Source of the DNA: Penelope pileata
Taxonomy: Eukaryota > Chordata > Aves > Galliformes > Cracidae
Direction: 5' to 3'
DNA length: 64,000 bases
Assembly: GCA_013396635.1 (NCBI GenBank)
Contig: WBMW01005075.1
Span: forward strand, 1-64,000
Every line of letters begins with the position of its first letter. Position 1 is the first letter of the stretch. Shown here piece by piece: positions 1-13,080 of this stretch. The translations under genes were made by a program, and so were the position numbers. Below the pieces are notes generated by a model that did not search any database, was not told where the DNA came from, and was given only the letters and a program-made list of their open reading frames with translations.

Positions 1-335
1 GCCGTACGAGCTCCCACACCCACCGCTGCAGCACGGTAGGGGCAGCACTCAAGCACAGATCACTCCTCCCCGTGCCCGGTGGGCAGCGACGCGTCCCCGC
101 CCTCCCTGGGGCTTCTTCAAGGCTGAGGGCATGGGCGAGGGCGCCGCTGCCCTGGCAAGGCCCATGCCACGTCAGCCTCTCTTGAGAGAGCTGCCGGGAG
201 CTGCCGGGATGCTCCGCTCTCACGCGGTTCCCCTGAAAAAGGAACCTCCCGAAACCCCCCTGTACCTCAAAATCTGCCGCTGCGGCTCTGGCTGTGCCGG
301 TTCCGAAGCAGCTGACCTCGGGGACCAAAAGCTCC
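1..335. promoter_or_regulatory. CpG-rich block, probable edge of a CpG-island promoter
   Basis: The first third of a kilobase is clearly GC-rich and holds roughly 25 CpG dinucleotides, for example in the stretches around 90-110, 135-150 and 275-310. The rest of the window is AT-rich and CpG-poor. In birds such blocks usually mark promoters and first exons of expressed genes. An open frame (131-400, plus strand) runs through it, but GC-rich DNA is often open by chance and I see no splice donor that fixes it as coding. The island is cut by the window edge, so the gene it serves, and its direction, cannot be told from here. Confidence 0.5.
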
Positions 336-1191
336 CTGAAATAGTTCACCATTGTGAAGCTATGCCAGAAGGAGTCTCACAGACCATTATGATGCTGTGA
401 ATAATAAACATTATTAAAAAATACTGTATTTTCTACACTTACGTTTAACAGCAGCACGGCATCATCTCCTTAGTATTTGCATTTTCCTGTATAATTTTAC
501 TGCATTTTACCAGAAGTATGTTTTCAGAGAACAAGACACATTAAACATGACAGAGGTGTACATCCAAAACTCACAGAATTAAGTACAATATTATGCATAA
601 ACTGCAGTTTAGATTATGATCTTTCACATCACCTACAGAAATTAATGAAAATTTAAGACAATGTACATTGACTACTTCATAAAATCCCAGAATCCTAAAT
701 TTCTTTGAGTGCTGATTGGTTGCTGGCTACAAACAGCTTTTATTTAAACTCTTTCCAGTTGACTGACTACAGTTGACAATACAATATACAGCAATAATTT
801 TAGAACAAAATATCACGTTGTCATAAACCCTCTCAATTCTACCCTGAACACAGTGGTTTAAATGTGTCATGGTCTCATAGCCTATAAAGCGCATAAGGAT
901 CAACTGTGACTGTGGATTACAAAGAAAGCAATTTGTTAACACAAATCTATCCAAATGTCAACACAGACCTTGGAAAAGAAAGACATCAGGATCAAGTGGC
1001 TACAGCAGTGGCTGCTGATCTGTCCTGCTGTCACTCTATCATCTAGCAGATAAGAAGAAAACAGTCCTTCTGTTGTAATCCTTGTAATTCTAAACTTGGT
1101 GGTACCTGAGGTTCAGTAATGGTCTGTCCAAATGTTTCTGAAATATTACACTAGCAGCTGTAAGACAAAACCCACAGCATGCAGGGGGAAA

Positions 1192-1209
1192 AACAACAAC
1201 AACAACAAG
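1192..1209. repeat. (AAC)n simple repeat
   Basis: Six tandem AAC units followed by imperfect copies (to about 1220). A plain trinucleotide microsatellite. Confidence 0.8.
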
Positions 1210-2278
1210 AAAACACAACAAAAGTCTGAATACTTAATAAGAAATGAGCTACTCACTAATCCAGAGAGGTAGCAGAGACAGCCACAGAACAAGAAACACA
1301 CTGCTTTTCCATATGCATGTCTGAAGAGCAGGGCATGAAGAAAAGGGATATCTTAGGATCAGAACCATAAAATAACAATGCATAGTACAGGAGAGGCAGA
1401 AGAGAAACCTTTCTTACAGCAAGGGAAAGTTTACTGCTTTCCTTGCTGCAATAGACTGACACAGACAGCAATTCCACCTGCAGACTTCTACCACTACCAA
1501 AAAGGAATTTTAATGCACTACAGTCACAGGCCAACATAGAGTTGGGATATATTAAAAAAATCCCCAAACCCACAATCAGCTTATTCCTGCTGAACAAGGA
1601 TTTCACCAAAGTGGCTCATTTACAATGTACAGAAATGTAAAAAAAAATAAAGTGAAATGAAATACAAATGTTATGTTTAGCACTGATAAAACCAGTCCAG
1701 TAAAATTATTTAACACCTCCTAGTAAATTAACAAATCGTAAGAATTTGTGGATTTCTTATTCACTTGTTGTTAAACTATACTCAATATTCTTGCCTTTAT
1801 AGCTACTTCTCAGTGAATGGCAGTGAACATATTATTATTATCATTTTCTTTTTCGGTTCCCTATCTATTCATGCAACTTCAGAAACGTGTTTAAACATAC
1901 TACCCATAAAGATAAAAACCTGCCCTAAAACCTGTGGGTAAGTATTAGGTGAATACATGCAGAATCTAGTATTTAAAATACTAGAATATAGTATTTAAAA
2001 TCTTCTATTTTGTCCTTTTAAACATTTTTGTCAATTCAAGTTCCTTTGAATGATCTTACAGGAATAAAAAAAGCCACATTATGTAATGTGTGCACACTTT
2101 AAGTAAATGCTTAGCACAAAGCAATTTTATTATGGTTAAGACATGCTCTGGTGGATAGGAGGGGAAAAGGAGGAATGGAAATGAGGAAATTTGAGAGTTT
2201 TTAGTGTATGTGTTTAACAAATCCTACACCACTGTAGATAAAAAGAACTATAATGGTAAGTAAAAAAAGACTATGAAA

Positions 2279-2294
2279 TATATATATATATATA
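2279..2294. repeat. (TA)8 microsatellite
   Basis: Eight uninterrupted TA units. Likely length-polymorphic; no functional context seen. Confidence 0.85.
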
Positions 2295-2635
2295 CTCAGG
2301 CTTCCCCAATCTCACAGAATTTAGCTAATATGTACTACCATTGTTCACAGGTTTGTGCACAACCTACAGCATGGCATGTAATTTGATTGGCTATAAAGTC
2401 TACTGCTTTCTTGATAACATTTACCTGACTGTGGTTCCTATGTTTACTTCTTCCTTTCCCAGAAAGATGGAATGGTCTGCAAACACTTCTGCTGACTATT
2501 TTCCTCCTGATTCTCAATATTAAACCTGACCTTTTGAAAGTGGCATTTCTGAAAAAGCTGAGGAGATGATTGTTAAGAGCTGTAATTTGCCTCATAACTG
2601 ACTTCATAACTGCAAACTGTGGGTTTTTTTAAGTA

Positions 2636-3505
2636 GAATCAAAGAATGGTTTGGCTTGGAAAAGACATTAAAGATCACCCCTGTCCCATGGATGGGGCAT
2701 GCATAGCTTCTCTGGACAACCTGTCCCACTGCCTCACCACCCTCTGAGGAAAGAATTTCCTCCTAACATTTAATCTAAATCTGTCTTTATAATCTTAAAA
2801 CTGTTCTTGTCCTGTCACTACACCCCTTGGTAGAGTCCTTCTCCACCTTTCCTCTGGGCCCCCTTTACGCACTGAAAGGCCACAATGAGGTCTCCACGGA
2901 GCCCTCTCATTTCCAGCCAACTCCCTCAAACCTTTCTTCATAGGAGAGGTGCTCCTGCCCTCTGATCACACCCATTATTCTCCTTCGGACCCACTACCAC
3001 AGCTCCATGTCTTTCCTGCGCTGGGAGCCCCAAGCCTGGATGCAGTACTCCAGGTGGGGCCTGAAAAGAGCAGAATAGAGGGGGGAGAATCACCTCCCTG
3101 CTGGTCAGGCTTCTTCTGGTACAGTGCAGGATATAGCCAGCCTTCCAAGCCACCAGAAGACATTGACAGCTCATACTCAGGTTTTTGTCCACCAGAACTC
3201 CCAAGTCCTTCTCCACAGAGCTGCTATCCATCTGTCCATCCAGTCCATCCATCCATCCATCCATCCAGTCTGTACACAAATCTGGGATTGCCCTGACCCA
3301 AGTGCAGCACCTTGCACTTGCCCTGGTTGAACATAACCAGGTTTACATAAAGCCACTTTTCTAGCCTGTCCAGATCCCTCTGGATGGCATCCCATCCTTC
3401 TGTTGTATCAACTGCACCACTCACCTTGGTGTTGTCTGCAGACTTCCTGGGGTGCACTCGTCCCCACCATCTGTGTCATTTAGAATGAACTGGTCCAAAC
3501 AGAGC
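2636..3505 (-). mobile_element. CR1 LINE, 5'-truncated 3' half
   Basis: The left end reads AGAATCAAAGAATGGTTTGG, a worn CR1 3' tail in reverse complement, so the element runs on the minus strand. Minus-strand translation gives diverged pieces of the CR1 ORF2 C-terminal region: ADNTKVSGAVDTTEG, then WDAIQRDLDRLEKW, then KCKVLHLGQGNPRF, then EKDLGVLVDKNLSM, spread over several frames. The copy stops near 3500, where the reverse transcriptase FNIFINDxDSG region would lie, so the catalytic reverse transcriptase core is absent. It is dead: frames are broken and a tetranucleotide repeat has grown inside it. CR1 is the main LINE of birds and copies itself by target-primed reverse transcription, usually leaving 5'-truncated copies like this one. 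Confidence 0.92.
3226..3268. repeat. (TCCA/TGGA)n microsatellite inside CR1
   Basis: Tandem ATCC units at 3244-3268 with imperfect TCCA units before them. On the CR1 coding strand this is a run of GATG/TGGA that translates as repeated Trp-Met-Asp-Gly, sitting where intact CR1 ORF2 has a short stretch ending in ESSPAEKDLG. It looks like local slippage after insertion. Confidence 0.85.
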
Positions 3506-4919
3506 AGAAGCAGCTTGACTGCTGGGATATTTTCATTTATTTTTAAACTCAGGTCTGATGCTTTTTACTTGATAGATAATTTGAATTTCTACACTACCTA
3601 GGTTCTCTTTCAAACTCCAAAAGAAAATGTATAAATCAGAAAGTAATGTTTTCTTCAGTCCTTTTATAAACACTTCTGAAAAAACTGAGATATTTCTACA
3701 ATATAAAAAATTAAAGAATTAAAACTCTGAAATCTCATTTTAAAATATTATTCATTTTTCAAAAAATCTAATTAATTAACAAGCAGGTTTTAAGCAAATC
3801 CAGCTGTCTATTCCAAAAGACAATCAATATCTTTGCCCAGAATATTAAATTTTACACAGCCACAGAAGCACTGACACTTAATTCAATACTGTACCATCTT
3901 GCTAGAGGGAAAATATGGAGTAGCTCTTTTGTAAACCCTATTAAAAATGTATGAGGTATTTTTTCTTTAGAAAATTTAATTTTTTAATCCATAACCCTTA
4001 AATGTCACGCGCACTAAAAACTAACGTGCATTCTAAACAAAACAGGTCAGAACCAGGCAGCATATATTAATAACAATTAGGTTATTAGCATGGAATCAGA
4101 ATGCTAGTCTTAACATGCGTAGGTCACATGTCTGCACAGCTAGATGACTGACAATATGAATTTTCTCAATATGCAAACCTTTTGTCCCAAACTACTTCTG
4201 TGGCAACTGCAATGCATATATTTTATGCAGACATGAGAATGCAAATAAGTGATGTTATTTTAAAAACACATACCTGTATTTGTTTTTACTCAAGGAGAAG
4301 TGACAGAAGACAGAAAATGTAATGGGAAAAGGTGATGATTAAGAAAATTTGGGACACAAAATGCCATTTCCTGTGTTACAAATTACTTCACAAGACTTTA
4401 GAGGACTAGAGCATCCCACAGGAACATCTAATATTGCCATGGAACTCAGAGACACAACCTTGGAGAAGGAAGCCATTTTCTGTTGCAACACCACAAAAGC
4501 AAAGGATCTGGAAAACACAGACATACTTAGCCCTAGACTCCATTCCTAACTCAAAGAGATTCCAAAGCCACAATCAAATTCCCCTTAAAACCTTCCTTAT
4601 CAAACTTGAAAGTATCTAGATGCTCTAGAGAAAAAGCACCTCTTGTCACACTCTGCTACTCACAACTTCAACTCCATCTATATTCCATCAATTTCAATTA
4701 GTAACCCTTCTCCAGACCTCCTCTTCTCCCTTTTACTGCTTACAAGTATTTTCTTTTAAATAACTTCTGAGTGTTGTGAAAGGTCCCTGAAACTGTTTCT
4801 TGAAATAGGAGGTCTGACTTTCAGAAATTAGAAGCTGTTAATTTATTTTCCAAAAATCTAAATGCAGTACAGAAAGAATCAGTGCATGCGTGTCTGTATC
4901 ACCAATAAAAGAAACCGTG
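3506..4919. other. AT-rich non-coding DNA
   Basis: No transposon or exon that I can support. A plus-strand open frame at 4349-4549 and its minus-strand partner have no good splice context. If the gene proposed at 4920-5505 is real, this is the intergenic stretch beyond its 3' end. Confidence 0.4.
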
Positions 4920-5317
4920 GAAATGCACATTTTGTCATTGTAATTTTTATTTGAAATTAAAGTAATAGACTCAACTTCAGTTCATGTCCACCACAAAATC
5001 TGACTAATTCAAGCAAATCATACAATGGATGAAGCACCACTGATTATGGAACAAAGATACAGAACAAGAAAGGTTGAGGAAATGAGTGTACTCTGGAGTT
5101 TCCTTTAAAATATAATTAGCTTTCCAGACCTCAGTGTTCCAGTTCACATTCATATCCATTCTGATGTATGTTATGAAGATAAACAAAATGAAGGGCTGTG
5201 GCAGCAGAATATATCCTGTGTAGGTGGTGTTCCTCTAACTCAAATAGAAGAAAGAAGTGAAATTAACTTGCAGATGATTATGTATTGAAATCAAAACTCT
5301 TTTTAAAAATCTCTTCT
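4920..5317 (-). other. putative 3'UTR with AATAAA polyadenylation signal
   Basis: Directly after the stop of the candidate terminal exon, the minus strand continues for about 370 bases without further coding and reaches AATAAA at 4951-4946. About 20 bases on lies a sequence suitable for cleavage (near 4920-4930). Signal spacing and UTR length are ordinary for a vertebrate gene. AATAAA is frequent in AT-rich DNA, so the support comes from its position and not from the motif alone. Confidence 0.4.
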
Positions 5318-5505
5318 TCAGATTTCTTCTATATGTGCATTTCCATCAAACACTTTGCCAGAGTCCGACTGGATTTCTTGAGCCTCATGTAGATTTATCT
5401 GTTTAGTAACCATCAGTGGGCTTCTTTTCACAAGTCTGTCCCATCTTTCATTAAACTCATGCAACATTTTGGCACCCATACTCCTTGACATGGCATTCCA
5501 AAGGA
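5318..5505 (-). CDS. putative terminal coding exon of an unidentified minus-strand gene
   Basis: The minus strand shows 2 bases plus 61 codons and a TGA stop (5320-5318). The peptide runs from LWNAMSRSMG through MLHEFNERWDRLVKRS and VTKQINLHEAQEIQ to FDGNAHIEEI. It is rich in charged residues, spread evenly, unlike the Cys/Ser/Phe-rich chance frames around it. The acceptor chosen is the AG just above 5505; it makes the exon start 2 bases into a codon, which fits the upstream candidate at 26451-26544, which ends 1 base into a codon. The pyrimidine tract before this acceptor is weak, so the exact start is unsure. A 3'UTR and polyadenylation signal follow. I do not recognise the family; no domain, signal peptide or membrane segment is visible. 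The call rests on reading and phase only. Confidence 0.4.
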
Positions 5506-8500
5506 CTATTGCTTTCTATGTGAATGTATCAACACTTCAGTTCTGACTAAAAAAAATATATATCCTGACATACCAGCTTCCTTTAAAAAGTTAGTATGAG
5601 TCAATGGCAGTTGTACTCCTATCTTAGTATATGTTTTCCATCCATTAATTGTCATTGTCATGCTATTGTGTGAAACGGAAAGGAATATATTAAATTGCTC
5701 TTTAAAGGTTATGCTGCACTTTATCCACTCGACTTTGGAAACCACATATTTTACAATGCAGTAATAAGGAATTTGCTTTAACTACCAAAGGAACTTGTCC
5801 ATTAGTTCAATTTTTCTCTGCCATCATTCAGCTTCTCTTTACTGAAGAAAGAAGTTTTCTTTTAACACACAGACACCATGATATGGGATTCTTTTACTTT
5901 TGCTTACTATTGCTCATATCCAACAACAGATTAAAATATTATATAGAATGGAAGCAAACATTAAATAAGTATGAGTTTCTGCCTTTCAGTTGAAATCTGT
6001 TATTAAAAGCAAGAATCAAATGTTGATTCTGCAAAAATAATAAACTAAATTTGTATGCAATTATTATGAAAGGAACAGAACGCTCGCTTGCCATCCTGCA
6101 AACATCCATGACTTTCTTCATTACTTTTTCTAACACACAAAATTTTGCATTCTGATTCCCAAAGCTGAAAAACTCTTTCTTTATAAAAAGGTGCTGTCTC
6201 TTTTATTTAGAGATTTCAGAACATTGATTGCATTAAACTTAATTAGAAAATACAGTAATTGGTTCAATTAATTTCTTCAGAGTACATACTATCATATCAC
6301 TTTGCAAATGTAAAAACGAAAACACCTCCTTCTTCTTCCAAATAACAAACCATAACATATCAACTATTAATAGATGTGTTATTTGTCATTTAAAGTAAAA
6401 GTAAGTGTAAGTAGCAGCAGAATCATTGAAAATCACAGTCAGACTGCAAAAATTATGTAATTTTTTTTGTCTGCAAAGTGCCTTCTCTGTTTCTATACAG
6501 TAAAACGTTCGTCCTCCCTTGTGCAAAACACCTGTGCAAGGTTATCACTTTAATGCATCTGGTTAGTCTCTTATTTCATAAAAATGTGGCCTGATGCTCA
6601 TCTATAGTAACCTCCCAGAAATCCGCCACAGAAAAAGATATACTCTGCCTGAACATGTCTATATATACGTCAAAGGTCTGTATGTCTTTAGGTGACAGCA
6701 TATTTGATTAATGTAAAAGCAATTTCAATCCTGTCAAATCTGGTAATGACTTGCAATGCAATAGTTGCCAACTGCTTAAGAGATTATGTTAACCAAACAG
6801 CTGATTTCTATGTATATGCTGCTGGTTAGATCAGCACAACTCAGTGTGGTTCAGCTGACAAATTAAATACTATTATTCGTTAAAAGTAAACTGAGTAATA
6901 TAAGTAAACTTCTCCAACGCATGAAAAATGTTGAATTCTTTAGTAGAATGTGGATGTCACATTCTCGTAACAGCTGAGCTTGTCTCATTACAAAGTCAAT
7001 ACACCATAGGGTAGAAAGTACTCTCTCCTAGCCACACAACAACTGATCAAGCTATAAACTGGTTTTCTTTCCTCTACCAAAATTAGAGAAAACTTTTTCT
7101 GTAATAAAGCAACAACAACCCCTCTGAATTCAGAAGGAAAATTCTTATTTACTGAAACAAAAGTACTTAATTCAAAATAAAGTTTATAGTACATAGAGCC
7201 TTAATATCCATCAAATTGCCTTACCCTCCTTGCTCTGATCGAGGAAAATTTATTGCTGGTGTTGTTCTTCTTTTTCCTACTTAAATAAGACCTGAGCACC
7301 TGAAATTTTATCTAAGCACAGGTGAGTAGTGCATTTAAATTTCTTAATCTTAGTTGAAGTTTACAGTAAGCTAAAACAAGAATAATATGCAACGATCCAA
7401 ATAGGTAATCTGTTTAAATTTATTTACTTTCTAGGGTTGTATCTTTATCACCAGCAATATTACTTGCATTATTAGAGTTATGTTAAAAATCTAATTAATT
7501 AGGAACAAAGATATATTTTCATAGCCTCTAATAGAATTTTGTGATTTCAGTCTGCAATTGCATTAACACCACTCCAAATGACACCATTCCAACTAAAAAC
7601 AAACTTTCTTAATAAAGGAATGTATTTGATTTATGCCTTTTTTTTTTGTTGTTGTTAATAAACAATAGGCAAGATCATTATTCTCCTAGTATGAAAAAAC
7701 AAAGATATGAATGACAGGAACACTAAAAAAACACAATTTGCTCTAATGAGAGCCTTTATGAATCCTGAGTCATAAAATAATACACAATATTTAAGTTTGT
7801 TTTTCTGCAGGAAAGCATACTGTGTGTGGCAGGAGAGAAAAGAACAGAAGAGAGGAATAACGTCTACAAGAGAGATGCACTACATATAGCAAAACACTTG
7901 AAGATGCTGAAAGTGATTTTCCTTCCCTGAGTAACTGTGGCAGCATTTTTAAAACAGTATCTATAGCTATGCACTTGTTTATGTTAGCAGTAACAGTTCC
8001 CTAATTTATCCTGGCTCATGCCTTATACACTTAACAAAATTCAACACAGATGAATTTGGCACTGTTCTAGCTGAAGATCTTGTCACATCGCAGCTGCCTA
8101 TGCAACAGTCCTAAACACAGACTGCAGAGACCATCTCTCCTCTTAAACTTTCCTTCATCGACAGCTACGGGTGTTCTTTTCTTTTTTTCCTTCATTTTCT
8201 CTTTGCAGTAATGAAGAAAACGAAGAACTTGCTGACTGAACATACTGCTTTAGTCCTTGTGCACAGAAGTAATTTACTATTTGGAAACTCCACAAATTTA
8301 CAGGCATTTGTGTAATAGAGAACAGCTCAACATTTGAACTGTTTACAATTTCATAGCACGTCTGCAGAGTTCATGCATAAAACATTTTTTCTGAGATTCA
8401 TCCAAATAAAAGGAACTGAACAAACAGCAATCTCCGATGATGACATGGACATCATCTTAGTTGGAAAATTTAGTACTCTCTCTAAAGTAAAGTAATTTTA

Positions 8501-11500
8501 CTACTGCATTAAGTATCACTTCAGACTTCTACTGCAATAACTACTTTGAATGTTTAGAAAGTCCAATGCTCATAGTCTTTGCAAATCTCACATCCGTATA
8601 GCTGACAAATACTATATTTAGTCTTCCATATTCTCAGGCATGAAGCTGTGCAGTGCATCTAGATAAAGAAAGGGAATACGTATCCTAAGGAGCACTATTT
8701 ATCACCAGATCTCTGGTGTAATCCCACTAAAGCTTGCATTCTGTGTACACCCATAAATATACCAAGGAGTAACAGGTATAAAGACATGGAGAAATCAAAA
8801 CAAATTAATGATTTAGGTGCTTGAAGATGGTTTACATCAACAGTTCATATTCCTTCACACTGCAGGATTCCTGAAGTCACTTACAGACTATAAATACACC
8901 AGCAGCTTAAACACCAATGAGACATAAAACTCATAGGCTAGAAGAACAATGGAACTCAAACAAATGGACATGAATCAGCCAAATATTCAGCTCAGATTGA
9001 AACAAAGGTTCTGAACATTATGACAGTAAAGCCTGGAAGAGTTTTCTAATCAAAGTAATGGGCCCAAAAATCGTAACTAATTTTATAATGAAGACCACAG
9101 GAGTTACAAAGGAGCTGTATGACATAGCAGTGTAATGAAAACAAATAAATCATCAGTAGCCCAGGAATCACTTAGTTATAGATTCTTAATTATTATCTGA
9201 AGAGTGAGGCACCCAAAATCAGAAGCCACTTCTGAGCAGGTTCTCACTGGATATATCACAACAAAGCAACTTTCAGAAGTATAAGAGATTCCTAGTGTCT
9301 CAAAGCATGCTAAATACTACTGTATAATAAAAATAAGCCATAAATCCATTATACACTGGCAGTTAAGGCCAGCTCATACTACAAACCTCTCATGAATCTT
9401 GTAATCATGAAGCTCAGGACTTTACAAGCAAATGGTCTATCTATCTTGCTCTCTGCCTGTTGTTGGCAGTGTTGTTATATTATATCCTAACACTCCACAA
9501 AGCTTTTCAGTTCTACATTCAGTTTATCATTAGAAGAAATACGTTCCTTAATTTTGTCAGACCTACAAAACCTTAGAAGCAGTTCTGTACTATTGTGAAC
9601 AGTGTACCAGATTGTCACTCCACTCATTGGTTAATTTTGCACTAGTGTTTTTGACAGTTGGTAAGATAAAAATTAACTCTGTCCAGACTCAGTTCAGTGT
9701 AGTATCTAGCCTCCGGATTACTGGGTACATCTCTCCTAGACCTAATTTTCCATCAAACATCTTAAACCATGTTAGATAATGATGTCAGAAATAGCTTCAG
9801 GAAATATTGTATCTTGTCACTGTGAAACAGGCACAGCAGGTTACTTCAGTGAATAATCTCTTTCATTAAATTTTGAAGAAGTGAAATACCATTAGATGAT
9901 TCATTCCCTACAATCTGCATTGTTTTGTAAAATAACTGAAACAAGAGTCAGTTGATCCCTGCTTTACTTTTTCTCTTAATTCTTTTGACTCAAAGGAGAA
10001 GTCTTGAAAACTCTGAGAAGCAGTTTTGGTTTTATTTCTGCATTTGAACAAAGTCCCAAAAGGGCCAATCTCTAGCTAAATGAACACAGGCAGAATATTT
10101 AATTTTGCTACCATCATATGACTGATTTCCATACAGCTGAAAGAAAATATTCTCAGTTAGCTCTTGTCAAAACACAAAATCTGCAGGCTTTGTATCTGTT
10201 TCCATAATATCTCAATTCTTATCGCCTACTGCTTGTGCATCAAAAAGCCCTAAAGTTTTATTTATTCAAATTTTTCTTTAAATGCAGTCTTCTGATGCTT
10301 GTTTCAGATAAACAACAGAAACTAATTTTAATTTTACTTCTTGTGCCTTCATTCTGCAAACAGATATCTGAAGAACATTTAAACTGTATTGCCTAATTTA
10401 GGAGCTTTTGTAGAAGAAATATCCTTTCACACTTCAGTAACTGTATATAACTAAACAATCTGTACTTGACTGAAAACAAGTTTCATTGTTTTTAATGAAA
10501 GTTTGCTTAAATAGTAAGAAAAGTTTCCCATTCCTCAAAAATCACTTCACAAACTGAGGACTTGACTGTGGCACATTCTGACTTCTAACAAGCAAACTTC
10601 TAAAAAAAACCCTGACATGTTGTAGTATCTCCGTTTGTTTTAAAGAAAGAAGAGCTATACAACAAACAGCAATGAAGCCTGCTTCGAATTTCTTGTCAGC
10701 TGCATGTTTGTACAAAGAACCACGGAGTATGTAGTAGATTCACATACCAACGACAATGAGCACTAAGAAAAATGAAATAAAAGGCACAACGCAAATTCAA
10801 GCTAAGGAGTTTATGGAAGCAACAGCTTAGAATCAAGCCTTACTAAAATATTTTCAAAGACAAAAAATAAAAGGCAGAGTGTGCTTTCAGAAATATTTGG
10901 AAGAAGCAGTGTTTCTCAGCCCAAGACAAGCTAGCACAACATAGAACCATTAAAAGCTATACCTAGGTTTATATACAACTTATAAGGATGTTTAAACTGA
11001 GAATAAGAGAAGGAGAAGAAGCAGTGTGTGCAAAAAGTTCATGATGTATTTGATATAAAAGATGATAACTGTACCAGCATGTGACAACAATCTGGGGGTT
11101 CAAAAATCTCTGCACATCTTGAAATGGTAAGGATAATTTATTCTGTATTGTCCCTTACTTGTAGTTGTTGGCAAATGTTTTACAACATAATAATTTTTTT
11201 CACTTTACTAATTGACTTTTCAATACTATTATTCATTCTAAATTCAAATTTACTGTACAGTTAATCACCTGATATGAATGTTTATACAATCACCTCAACT
11301 TCAACTCATTGGACAATGAACTATTAGGCCCTAGCATGCTCTTAAGACTGAAAGTTAAGGGACTTGCATAGAGACCCGCAAGAAGAATGAAGCATGACAG
11401 GAAGTGGGCCTCTGCTCTCTGGCTTCTTGCCACTTGTTCCTCCTACTAGGCTATCTTTCCTTCTTTCAAGATAAATCTGCTTTACCACATTACAGCATTC

Positions 11501-12142
11501 ATTTTTCAAAACATCCACTTTGGAATCTGACATTTCCAAACAGAAATATCAATCCTAAACAGATGGGAGGAGAAAGAAAGGGTGATAATCTAATGAGAGT
11601 AGCAATCCAATTGTTTTTTATTAGTTAATTGTTGGTGCACGTTCAGATATAACATTTACTTAATATTACACAAAGATAACAGTTGTGCTCATGGTAATCC
11701 TAGTGAAAAATCAATCAAGGATATGCACAGTGATCTTGTTCAGATTTTAAGTAGTTCTCCTCAAGCTTTACAAAATATATGGACACTGTACAAACTGCCT
11801 TTCTCTGGTATGCTAGTAATTAAAATATAAATAATTAACTTATATTAAGCTGTTCTTATTAAATTGTATTTTTTCAAAGTAACCTTGAACCACGAGCTTC
11901 AGGAACATCTGAATAAATATTCAGGAATAAAACAGTAAGCATTAAAAACGTTTCAGATTTCAAGTACTGAATATGGGCAAAACCTTTTCTGTAACACATC
12001 ACATTGAAAATCATTTCTGACATCTGCCACAGGATAAATTAAGGTCAAATTGTGAAAAGTCTAGGAATTACGCATATCCTCATATAATCCTTTGTCCTTC
12101 ACCTTTTCAGAAAATTCCTAAATGAACTGCAAAGCTTTTTCC
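5506..12142. other. AT-rich DNA, probably intronic or intergenic
   Basis: Over 6 kb without any transposon I can recognise and without a supported exon. Isolated splice-like sequences occur (for example a plus-strand CACAG/gtgagt near 7321), but none pairs with a convincing partner. If the minus-strand gene model is right, this is part of its last intron. Confidence 0.4.
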
Positions 12143-13080
12143 TAGAATCATAGCATGGCTTGGGATGGAAGGGGCCTGAAAGCCCACCCAGCTCCAACCC
12201 CTGCCATGGGCAGGGCTGCCCCCCACCAGCTCAAGCTGCCCACGGCCCATCCAACCTGGCCTTGAGCTCCTCTAGGGATGAGGCACCCATAGCTCTCTGG
12301 GCAGCTGTGCCAGGGCCTCACCTCCCTCTGCACAAAGAATTTCTTTCGAACATCAAACCTAAACCTCCCCTTTTAGTTTAATGCCACTCTCCCTTGTCCT
12401 GTCACTATCTGCCCATATTAAAACTCAGTTTCCTTTCTGGTTATAAGCTCTCTTCAAGTACTGGAAGGCCACAATGAGGTCTCCCCACAGCCTTCTCTTC
12501 TCCATGCTAAACAACCCCAATTCCCTCAAACTTTCTTCATAGGAGAAGTGCTTCAGCCCTCTGATCATCTTTGTGGCCTCCTCTGGATCCGTTCCAACAG
12601 CTCCGCATCCTTCTTGCGCTGGGGGCCCCAGACCTGGACACAGTACTCCAGATGGGTCCTTACAAGGACAGATCAGAGAGGGACAATCCCATCCCTCTCC
12701 CTGCTGCCACTACAGCAGACCGGGACACTGTTGGCCTTGCAGGCTGCAAGAGCACACTGCTGGCACACATTCAGTTTTTCATCCACCAGGACCCCCAGGT
12801 CCTTTTCAGCAGGACTGCTCTCAAGGAGTTCTTCTCTCAGTCTGAACATTTATCTGGGATTGCCCCAACTTAAGTGCAACACCCTGCACTTGGCCTTGTT
12901 GAACCTCATTAGGTTCACGTGCGCCCACTTTTCAAGCCTGCCAGGTCCATCTGGATGGAATCCCTTCCTCCTGTTATATCAACTGCACCCCTGAGCTTGG
13001 TGTTATCTGCAGACTTCCTGGGAGGGACTCAGTCCCACTGCCTGTCACTGATAAAATGTTGAAAAGCACCAGTTCTAAGA
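12143..13080 (-). mobile_element. CR1 LINE, 5'-truncated 3' half
   Basis: It begins on the plus strand with TAGAATCATAGCATGGCTTGG, the reverse complement of a CR1 3' tail with only one tail unit left. On the minus strand, pieces of ORF2 are readable in mixed frames: the region of ADNTKLRGAVDI near 13000, the KDLGVLVDEKL-like part near 12800, the EERRLWGDLI-like part near 12480 and the RLARELLE-like end near 12250. Near 13060-13080 lies the DNA for the FNIFISD motif, after which the similarity ends. The reverse transcriptase active site is therefore missing. Frames are broken by several indels, so this is an old dead copy. Confidence 0.92.

Larger units (their letters stand above)
336..2635. 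other. AT-rich non-coding DNA
   Basis: No convincing exon, transposon or RNA gene was seen. It holds two short simple repeats, listed separately. Open frames here are short, rich in Cys, Phe and Ser, and lack splice signals, as expected of chance frames. Confidence 0.5.
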
